This document shows, piece by piece, positions 55,901-64,000 of a stretch of DNA of 64,000 bases (positions within the stretch are counted from its first letter, which is position 1; each line of letters begins with the position of its first letter). A model generated the notes under the pieces. That model was not told the origin of the DNA and did no database searches. It saw nothing but the letters and a program-made list of their open reading frames with translations. The stretch is from Cytospora piceicola (taxonomy: Eukaryota; Ascomycota; Sordariomycetes; Diaporthales; Cytosporaceae), in contig JALQBC010000022.1 in the NCBI GenBank assembly GCA_023375675.1, positions 186,001 through 250,000 of the forward strand. The letters run 5' to 3'. Position numbers and translations under genes: made by a program.

Positions 55901-56379
55901 ACTACCTAGGTATCTAGGTACCTAGTTACCTACCCTCCAACACTGCACCACTAAGCCTCCTCCCCAGTCTTCCTCATCCCCCCCCCCCAAAGTCCCGCTT
56001 CCGAACTGGGCCACAACAAGGGTACCCGAAGGAAACAACCCCCCCCCCCCAAATCTCCCGCCCCGGCCTGTCTCTTCTGTGGCCTCTCTTCCCTTTCCCC
56101 CCTTTTTTGTCCTATCTCGTCTTTTCCTCTACACACAATCTCCATCTTGCCCAACATTATCATCAATCAACCATTTACATCTCTATCTACATCCTTACTT
56201 TTTACTGTTTCTATCGTTAAACTTTGATCCTTACCCGCTCACTTTTCAACACTCGCTAGTTAGCTAGCCAGTCTTTTATTATCCGATACCACAACCAGCG
56301 CGCCACTCAAACAACCCCAAGTGACTTTGGTCTAGGACAGAAGGATACAGGGGAGTGCGCGCGAGAGAAAGATATAGAG

Positions 56380-56412
<33 letters not shown>

Positions 56413-56422
56413 ACATCTGAGA
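52931..56422. other. 3.5-kb gene-poor spacer rich in TACCTAGGTA words
   Basis: No gene supported. The 210-codon plus frame at 53974-54606 has no recognisable features and mixed composition. TACCTAGGTA occurs exactly at 54804, 54919, 55375 and 55903, with many near copies over 55370-55430 and 55880-55935. Poly-C tracts lie near 55980 and 56040. The last 300 bp are CT-rich and end in an AG microsatellite, the bZIP gene leader. Confidence 0.5.
56386..56412. repeat. (AG)n microsatellite in the bZIP gene 5' leader
   Basis: A GA/AG tract ends about 10 nt before the ATG at 56423, so it is almost certainly transcribed as leader. Confidence 0.85.
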
Positions 56423-58286
56423 ATGTCCAACATCAAGTCCCAGAGTCCGGCTGCCTCGCAGCCTGGCAACGTCGATCCGCTTGTCGACTCGATGCTGGAT
56501 CTGTCGGGTTACGATGATGGCCAATACCACTCGCCTTCGTTGTCGCCTTCGACCTCCAAAACCCCCTTCGCCAGGCCCATCAATACCGTTCAGACCACTC
56601 AGGCGTCCCTGCTATCGACAGCCCAGCCTCTGACTGGCCCCAGTCATCAATACGATCTCTACAAACAGCAGACTGGCATCGTGCCCGGCGCCTTGGCCAA
56701 CACCCTCCAGGTGAACCAGAACAATGCCCACATCGGCGCTGGCTACCAGCAATTCGACATCGACGCCTACTTCGCCGGCATGGACGACGGTTTCGATTTC
56801 AACGCCTCGCCCTCCCAGCCCACCATCGGCGGCTCCGAGGTCGACATGGAGTTTGAATCTCCCTCCGCCGAGCAGCAGAACATCTTCTTCACTGAATCCA
56901 CCGTCAACCCGAATGCTATCGGAGGCCAAGAGGCCCATGGCCTGCCATCGCCCCCAGGCATGGTGACTCAGAGCAATGTCGGCCGTATGTGGCCTGGCAT
57001 GCACCAGCAGGCAGCCTTGGCCAAGGCCCAGGCACAACAGCGACAGCAGCAGCAGATTATTGCCCAGCAGCAGCAACAGCGTGCCAACCACCACGCCAAG
57101 CAGCAGCAGCAGCAGCAACGACCCAAGGCCGCTCAGCCCACCGACCCCATCGTTGAGCAGAAGATCACCCAGCTCCTCAACTCCATGCGAGCCAAGCCCT
57201 CTGCCCCTATGTCCGACAGCAACTCTCCCCTGATGAACCTTACTCGTTCCAGGAAGGAAGAGGACGACATGGACGAAGACGAGAGGCTCCTGGCAAGTGA
57301 GGAGGGCAAGAAGCTCAGCAGCAAGGAGCGACGTCAATTGCGAAACAAGGTTTCCGCACGAGCATTCCGGTCCAGAAGAAAGGGTAAGCTCTACCTGCCA
57401 AAATACACGCCCTGCCCGTGTTGTTATTGCACGCTAACCAAAAATCGCAGAATACATCACCCAGCTCGAGTCTGAGATTGCCGGCAAGGTCACCGAGAAT
57501 GGTGATCTGCGGGCTCAGAACCGGGCCCTTATTGATGAGAACAAGCGTCTGTCAGACTTGACCCGCATGCTTCTCTCCTCGCCTTCATTCTCCGACTTCC
57601 TCGAGCGCCTGAGCTCCAACCCTGCTCAGATCTCACAGCCCGCCCCCCAGATGGAGCAGAGACAAGACGCCCGACAGCCTCCCAAGGACGTGAGCACGTA
57701 TGGCGCCCAGCACTTGCAGCGCCAGCAGATTGACATGGCCATGATGCCCGAACAGAGCATGGATTTCTCCATGCTTGGCGGTGTTGACGCCGATGCCTAC
57801 AACTACCAGCCCCAAGTCTACGCCGTCCTCGAGACCCCGGAACCCCAGATTGATGTTTCAGTTCTCTCTGGCAAGACTTCCAACTTCGTTGGCAAATCGT
57901 TCGAGTCCGACGATGAAAAGGTCGACATGCCTGTTATCGCACGCCCTGTTGAGGAGAAGCCTACTGCTCCCAAGGTCTCCGAGACACCTGTCGTCGTCGA
58001 CGAGGACTTCGAGAACGACCCCGAGTTCGCCCTCTACCACAACTCTTCGGCTGCGCCAGTACGTGCTGAGGAGGACGCTGCCGTCATACTCGACACCGAA
58101 GACCTCTCGCAGCTTGACGACATCTTCGGTGGGGTTGGGTCTGAGAAGACTCTCGCGCGGTATGAACTCGTTGATGCAACAACAGAAGAGGAGGCCGCTG
58201 CTCGCTCTATGGACCATTTCGAGAGGCTGGCTGCGAATCTGGAGTCCGTGTGCACAAGGTTGGAGATCTTGACGGCCGATATATGA
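56423..58286 (+). CDS. bZIP transcription factor with polyglutamine region, 2 exons
   Basis: Exons 56423-57383 and 57451-58286 join in frame to 598 residues. The basic region KERRQLRNKVSARAFRSRRK (301-320) ends exactly at the intron. The zipper follows in exon 2, with hydrophobic d positions L326, L340, L347 and L354 (K333 in between). The N-terminal half is a Gln/Ser/Pro-rich activation-type region with Gln runs at about 204-235. The C-terminal part is acidic with a SQLDDIFGG segment. The RNKVSARAFRSRRKEYI signature belongs to a fungal bZIP group that I believe includes MeaB-like regulators of nitrogen and secondary metabolism, but this subfamily call is uncertain. It should act in the nucleus as a dimer. 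Without splicing the zipper is lost. Confidence 0.9.
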
Positions 58287-59142
58287 TCATAATAGTAACT
58301 ACTACCAACTCACTTGTTCTCGCCTCTTCTTTTCATGTCTATCTTATCATCTTTTTTAACATCATAGCCACTACCTTTCCTTACCAAACTTAAACTGTAT
58401 ACATGGATGAAATCAGCACTGGATCTACAAGTGTTCACTGGCGTTGGGAGAATCTTGGCTGGGATTGCGGGCAAAATATTCTGTGTTTTTATTTGGGTTG
58501 CGATATCAGCAGGTGCGGGCTTCTGTGGCTCAGTCAGTCCTCTGGATCTAGGAGATCAGCTGCGTGGGCCGTGATCGAGTAGATGAGGTGCTGGTGGAGT
58601 GGCAAGGACAGAGCCGAAGGAAAACCCCCAATGATGGACGGAGTATGGGAGACAGGGTCGTTATGGCATAGCTGGCTAAAGTGCCGCTCAATATGAAAAT
58701 CATGACTTCAATGTTTATCCAGAGCTACTGCCTGTGATCTGTGAACTGGAATTGTGACTCGGAATATTTGGCCTGCCTAACCCGGCTAACAACTCCGCCC
58801 TTCATCCCCGCAACACTCTTATACACAATACTGCGGTCGGGGTGAATAGTAACAGGGCTCTTCCAGATCCATGGCTTGCCACGGCATCAAATACCCCGAG
58901 GCGAGGGGACGCAACCTTGTTTTACTCATCGTCAACCCCAAGTCTTCTCCACATTTCAACATGCGCATAGATCTCATCGCATCCCACGGGCCGTAGCGGA
59001 CCGAAGACTGTGGCATAAAAGAGAGAAGATGTTGCGCTCGGAAGCGGACAGGCAAGAGAGCCCTTCCCGCAGACTGACAGGCAGGACGGACTCGTTTGCA
59101 TTATACAACGATACCTACCACGCGGCTTCCACACGAAGTTAC
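58287..59142. other. Spacer between bZIP and GH79 genes
   Basis: 856 bp with the bZIP 3' UTR and the GH79 promoter. An in-frame extension of the GH79 frame upstream to 58876 is Arg-rich and lacks a signal peptide, so it is treated as leader. Confidence 0.5.
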
Positions 59143-60960
59143 ATGGTCGCAGTTTCAATGCCCACCATGATTCGGTCCTCTCTCCTCTCCCTTCTCCTCG
59201 CCAGCCCCGGCACCTCCAAGGGTCATGCAACCAACGTCCAAGTACCAGCGAGCCTGGCGACACGGGCTCTCGTCCCCGATGTATACGGCTACTCCGTCGA
59301 GCCCGTCTGGCTCAATTACTTTGTAAACAGCAGTCTTATGACCACACTTCTCCAGGGCATCACAGACATTACGGGAAAGGCACCTCCGATACGCATCGGC
59401 GGTACCACCAGCGATGAGACGTATTTCATCGAAAGCCTACCGGACAATGCCACGTCTGTCGAGACTGCCAAGCCCGAAACGTGGAACGTGACGGCGTCGT
59501 GGTATTCAACGTTTACAGATTATTTCCCCAATGGAACCGAGTTTGTTTACTGTCTTAACTTTGCGGACAATTCGAGCGACTGGGCCAATGCTCAAGAGCA
59601 GGCGCGGGCTGCGTGGGAGGCGCTGGGGGAGGAGCTGGTTTTGTTCGAGCTGGGCAACGAGGTCGACGTAAGTAGTCTGATGACCTAGAGACGAATTTGT
59701 GATTGCAGGGCTTACTGAAGCGGATCAAAGCACTTTGCCAGCAAAGGTTGGCGCGCTCAGGGATGGGGTGTTGCGGAGTACATCCAGCAGTTCAACAACC
59801 TGACTGCCAGCATCCGAAATTCATCATGGTATACCGAAGCTGGCGATGCGGCACCAAAGTTCCAGGCCGCCGTGCTTGCCGACCCGCCATGGGTGCCAGA
59901 TCAGCAGGATGAGGCCGACGACTTCGACATTGTAAACCTGACCAGGGCGGGGCTCGTTGGAGCGGGGAACGAGGTGATCGAGACATACTCAGTCCACCTG
60001 TACCCGCAGTCGACCTGCGATACCGAGCGCTGGCTCCGGTTGCGTCTGGACCTGCTCTCGAACCACACAGCACTGTGGCTGAACGTATCACAGTACGTGC
60101 CTCAGGTAGCTGCGGCCGATGCAGTAAACACCACACTCGTATTCGGCGAGACGAACAGTGTCAGTTGCGGTGGACGGTCTGGCATCAGTGATACTTTTGG
60201 CGCGGCACTGTGGAGTGTTGACTACGTCCTCATGGCCTCTAGTATCGGGATGCCACACGCCTACTTCCATCTCGGGGCCGAGTCAGAATACTCGGCGTTC
60301 ACACCGTGGCCGTACGAGCTCGACAACGAGACTCTGTCTTCCGGGATTAGGGCCAGCTTCTACAGTCACTACTTCGTCGCCAAGGTTGTCGAGGGCTTGG
60401 GAGCTGACGAATCGTATGGGATCGCCGCGTTGCCGGGTGCGAACTCGAGTGACTTGAGTGGGTATGCCATCTACCAGGGAGACGACCTTGCGAAGCTCGT
60501 GTTCCTTGACATGGGCATCTGGAACGGTACCTTAGGGTTGAGTAACCCGAGTACACTGAACAGTACGGACGGAACTGTCTTCTCCGTTGGGGAGCGACCT
60601 AATTACAACATGACGGTAACGTCGTCCTGGTCCCCCGGGCAGAACGTCAGCATAGTCCGTCTGCAGGGCCCCGGGACCAATGCTAAGAGCCTGGTCAACG
60701 TCTCGGGCGTCACTTTTGATACTACCACGGGAGAGAGGCTAGGAACGGAGGTGGGAGAATACGTCGAGGTCGGTGATGGTGGCGTGGTTAGCTTCAACAT
60801 CGTCCAGGCCGAGGGTGTGCTGTTACAGGTTGTTACGAACGGAACAGGCTCGTCAGGGAGCGGCTCGTCGCCGGCTCAGAACGATGGGAAGGCTAATGGG
60901 GTGTCGGGTGCCTGCATCTTTGTGATGGCTCTATCATTGACCTTGATGGCGGTGGCTTGA
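59143..60960 (+). CDS. Secreted GPI-anchored glycoside hydrolase family 79 enzyme, 2 exons
   Basis: Exons 59143-59667 and 59731-60960 give 584 residues. The N-terminus (MVAVSMPTMIRSSLLSLLLA) is a signal peptide; Met at 59158 or 59167 could also start it. The catalytic acid/base is E173 in FELGNEVD, directly before the intron, and the nucleophile is E315 in LVFGETNS, the arrangement of GH79 beta-glucuronidases. PPIRIGGTTSDETYF is a typical substrate-loop block. Many N-glycosylation sites are present. The end shows a Ser/Gly-rich stretch followed by a hydrophobic tail (GACIFVMALSLTLMAVA), a GPI-anchor signal, so the enzyme probably sits on the cell surface. GH79 members release glucuronic acid or its 4-O-methyl form from proteoglycan side chains. 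The acceptor at 59730 (CAAAG) is the least sure junction. Confidence 0.88.
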
Positions 60961-62801
60961 GCTTGTCTTTAAGGTTCGTTGTTGGGGAGAATATAAGCCA
61001 GTACGGAGGATCAAACACATGTTTGCTACTAAAGGTTGGCTTATCCTCACAATGTATCGCCTAGGATACATTCGCCTCCCCCCCACCCCCCATCCCCTTG
61101 GGAATGGTCTCTTTAGTGCTGCCCTTTGTGGGGATGCGGAAGCGCGTTTGAAGGGACCATAGCTGTACCTCAAAGATGCTATGTGTATATCCTCCACTGG
61201 CCATGCCGTGCCATGCCGTGCCACTCACCCACTAGAGTCTACACTTAAGTAGGTATTCCGACTGTCTCCACGTCTTAAGGCTGGAAAATCGGGGAATGAA
61301 TGTCGTACGTATACACTAAGGTGATGCAGGATGCGACTGATGCGGTGATAACCCCGTAATATTTTGAGCCTCGACCATCTTGAGGCTCGTGGAGGTGCAA
61401 CCCCACGGCTCCCCACACGTTTCTCTTCTGGCAGACTTAATTAACAATTTGTCAGAGTACCACTCTGGTCTCTACCGTTTTGCTGTCCGCGGGGGTTACT
61501 GTTCTGTCAATCCAAGATGGTGTAGTGATTGACGATAGCATTGGTGGTGGTTCTCGTGTGTTTAGGTTCCTAGGTTGTGTTTAGGGTTCCTACAGGTTAG
61601 TCCAGGGGTAAATGAGAAGCACGCAGCACGTTACAGGGTTCAAGGGTCCAGACAGCCTTGGAAGTCAGGCTAGGTTCAACGGCTTGAACGGTTAGATTAG
61701 GTACGTACGGTAGGTAGTAGATACTATGATAGGCAGGTAAATACGGACTTTAGTGTTATAGAAGAAAGTATACGCAGCGCCATGACCCCTAACCCTTATC
61801 CTTCGACCAACGCGGTATTCCAAGGTTCAGAGTTGTCATCTGTATATGGTTACTTCCTGTCGGTCGCAGGACAATATATATGTGTATATACCTACCTAGG
61901 TACCTACGTAGCCTTTGTAGAAGTAGGTAATCTATGTGTCTAATGTTTAATTGCCCCTTTGGGATGTGGAAAGCACTACCAGAATCTGCCGAAATTGTTC
62001 GCGCGTCCACAAGATTCCGTTACGGTGGCTTTATTCGATGGCTCGCGGCCACATCCCAACGCGCTACAATTACGGATGCATACTGTAATAGATACCTACC
62101 ATACATTTTCCACACCTCCCACCCAATCTCTGGTGACAGTACGATCGACACTTTTGACATTCGTTTCGGTCATGCCGCATATCCATCCTCCACAGACATA
62201 TCCTGAGGACACTTGCCTCCTCCATTGCCTAGCCGCCACACTCTTGCTCCGAGCGCCCTGGTGACAGCTTCAATCACCAATGCTACTGCTCTATTCCCTA
62301 CTGCCGTTCCAACCTTACCACACCACACACCAGACACACACACACTCACTCACACACATGCATGCATGTGCAGACCTTCGAGGTGGATACGTCTCACACT
62401 TACGCGCTCGCTGTAAACCGTCCCGTCCCAATCTCCGCCCGAGCCAACTGCATACATGTACTCACCTGGACAGCTACTCGAACTTCGTAACAGTGCAGCC
62501 ATTGTCATTGTCATTGCCAGAAGCCGCGGCCCGACGACCCTTCGACCCTTCCCACTCGATTCTACCCCGATCTCGAGGCCCGCCAGGAACCTACTGTACC
62601 TCGGTACCAATCACAGTAGCCGTGACACTGGAAAACAGCAAGCACCCGCACCCTTTCTATTAGGCAGCCCCCCACACGCCTCAAAGCATCTGCCATTACA
62701 TCTAACGCTCCGTCCTCGAGGGGCTGTGGCCGACCCGGCCTAGAGTGACCTTCCTGCGCCGGCTATATCGATCTCCTCAGCTTGATGCGCTCCAGATCAA
62801 G
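60961..62801. other. Spacer with TACCTAGGTA copy and DOCK-gene promoter
   Basis: About 1.8 kb. It holds the GH79 3' UTR with a poly-C stretch near 61078, an exact TACCTAGGTA at 61893, a CA-rich tract at 62320-62360, and the CT-rich leader of the last gene. No gene recognised. Confidence 0.5.
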
Positions 62802-64000
62802 ATGCCCTGGCAACCCTTGCCTCGCATTGCCTTCGCTATAGCGACATACCCTTTCCAGTCCCAGGAGCCCGAGGATCTTCCCCTCGAGATCGGCGACGAG
62901 CTTTATATAATCGAAGAGACTCCAGATGGGAATTGGTTGCGTGGATACCTGGTCGCACAGCCCTCTCTGCTGGCTGGCCTGACGTCGGTCAAGGGTCAGA
63001 CTCTTGAGGCACGCATATACAACGGCATTTTCCCCCGGAGCTGTGTCGAGGTCCGGGAGGTGCTCGGCGAAATAGGCGACTCTGTCGGATACGTCGACAA
63101 CGATGGCTCCGAGGACCCGGTCGACCCTGATCACATCACACCTCTCGATTCGGCAAAGAGTGGCGCCAAGGGGCTTCGCAAAAAGGATGGTGAATCAGGC
63201 TTGGGTTCCGTTGGTGATGCTGGCAAGTCCAAGGAATGGACAAAGGACATACCAGGCGGCAAAGACGGCCGGCTCTCCGTCCCTATCAAACGGGATCCTG
63301 ACGCCCCTAGACCACAGGCCCCTGTGCCCATGCTCAAGATTGGCGATGAGACACCCACGTCTGCCTCGGAGCCATTGATCGATGAAATCGCCTCCTGCCT
63401 TCGCGAGTGGCATTCCACCAACCTACACGAGCTCCTCCTATCACGCCAGTACTCCAAGTTAGACAGCCTGGGGCACCTCATTACTGCCTTGAACCTGGCA
63501 CGACAGCAGTTTCTGCACAATGTGCTTACCGCATGGGAGTACAAGCACCTACGTGAAAAAACCGTGTGGGACCTTGTACGCGTCAACAAGCTATGCGGTG
63601 GAGAGGTCATTGTGCGTGATCCCACCGAAAGGGGCCGCGTTCTGACTGCGGACGACTCCGTGGTCGACGTCACCAAGCTGCAGTCTGTCATGAGCTTGCT
63701 GGATGAGCCGCCCCGCCCTGTTGCTGAACCCACATCTCTGCACCATCTAATAGTTGACGTGCGAAGCATTGCCGGTTCGCTCAACGAGCCGATGTCCCTC
63801 GTGCTCTATCTAGTGAGGAAACCTCTTGGCGGTCTCCTCTCTCAGCTCTCGGAACCCTACACCATCGACGTACCAGCCGGTGGCTCCATGGGCACCCTGG
63901 GCAAGAATTCACACGCCCGCATGCGCACGCTGTTCGCCGACTTGTCACCTCAAGATATTGGCAGTGCCCCGTCTGTCGAGTCGGAGATATATCTGATCGT
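62802..64000 (+). CDS. DOCK-family Rho guanine nucleotide exchange factor, N-terminal 399 residues (runs off window)
   Basis: The frame opens at the ATG at 62802 (context AAG before it) and stays open to the right edge. Residues about 8-75 form an SH3 domain: AFAIATYPFQSQEPEDLPLE, a GDELYIIEETPDGNWLRGYL block, and FPRSCVEV at its end, split by an insertion (LLAGLTSVKGQTLEARIYN). A charged linker follows, then a helical region from about 188 (EPLIDEIASCLREWHSTNLH) that resembles the DOCK N-terminal domain, with RQYSKLDSL and the LVRVNKLCGGEVIVRD segment. This arrangement matches yeast Dck1 and animal DOCK/CED-5 proteins. The C2-like DHR-1 and exchange DHR-2 domains would lie beyond 64000. Such proteins act with Lmo1/ELMO on Rho-type GTPases (Rho5/Rac). 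The fungal role here is inferred. Confidence 0.85.
   Translation, partial: MPWQPLPRIAFAIATYPFQSQEPEDLPLEIGDELYIIEETPDGNWLRGYLVAQPSLLAGLTSVKGQTLEARIYNGIFPRSCVEVREVLGEIGDSVGYVDNDGSEDPVDPDHITPLDSAKSGAKGLRKKDGESGLGSVGDAGKSKEWTKDIPGGKDGRLSVPIKRDPDAPRPQAPVPMLKIGDETPTSASEPLIDEIASCLREWHSTNLHELLLSRQYSKLDSLGHLITALNLARQQFLHNVLTAWEYKHLREKTVWDLVRVNKLCGGEVIVRDPTERGRVLTADDSVVDVTKLQSVMSLLDEPPRPVAEPTSLHHLIVDVRSIAGSLNEPMSLVLYLVRKPLGGLLSQLSEPYTIDVPAGGSMGTLGKNSHARMRTLFADLSPQDIGSAPSVESEIYLI

Noticed and set aside
1..64000. tRNA, 5S rRNA or CRISPR array
   Set aside because: I looked for T-loop-like GGTTCGAAT contexts, 5S-like starts and regularly spaced repeats while reading and found none; the scan was by eye and not exhaustive for tRNAs.

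Overview
This window is nuclear DNA from a filamentous ascomycete, most likely a Sordariomycete. The signs are short GT-AG introns of about 50-190 nt (donors such as GTAAGT, GTGAGT and GTACGT; acceptors mostly CAG, with some AAG and TAG), GC-rich third codon positions, long low-complexity intergenic DNA, a fungal fused tryptophan synthase, a Prm1-type fusion protein, and secreted plant-associated enzymes (cutinase, endothiapepsin-like protease, GH79). The genus cannot be fixed from the sequence alone. No rRNA, tRNA, CRISPR array or intact transposon was recognised.

Layout. 1-7.2 kb is a secreted-protein block. After the C-terminal tail of an unrecognised plus-strand gene come three minus-strand secretory genes: a six-cysteine small secreted protein, an aspartic protease and a cutinase. 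Each has a TATA-like box upstream, and AT-rich spacers separate them. 7.2-10.3 kb is gene-poor and partly AT-rich. 10.3-17.3 kb carries minus-strand housekeeping genes: mitochondrial Fe-S assembly factor ISA1, an ARMH3/DUF1741 armadillo-like protein and a LisH-like conserved protein. 17.3-24.6 kb is a gene desert with microsatellites and one unexplained 337-codon ORF.

24.6-36.2 kb holds a 1343-aa disordered fungal protein, the AAA+ ATPase Mgs1/WRNIP1, a Met22/Hal2 phosphatase and, divergent from it, a pisatin-demethylase-like P450. 36.7-49.2 kb is a dense core-metabolism block: mitochondrial aspartate aminotransferase, Prm1, the bifunctional tryptophan synthase, mitoribosomal bL28m, and a helical conserved protein of unknown role. 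49.4-50.2 kb holds a broken secreted (thaumatin/osmotin-like) gene. Then come a zinc alcohol dehydrogenase, a 3.5-kb spacer, a bZIP transcription factor, a GPI-anchored GH79 glycosidase, and the start of a DOCK-family Rho GEF that runs off the right edge.

The genes do not form one pathway. The left end is an environment-facing secretory block, the middle is core metabolism and genome maintenance, and no secondary-metabolite backbone gene accompanies the P450. The most notable observations are an apparent 3-nt micro-exon in the aspartate aminotransferase gene, a strongly over-represented intergenic palindrome TACCTAGGTA, and the pseudogene with two TGA stops and a frameshift. Exon boundaries were read by eye from splice consensus and frame continuity.
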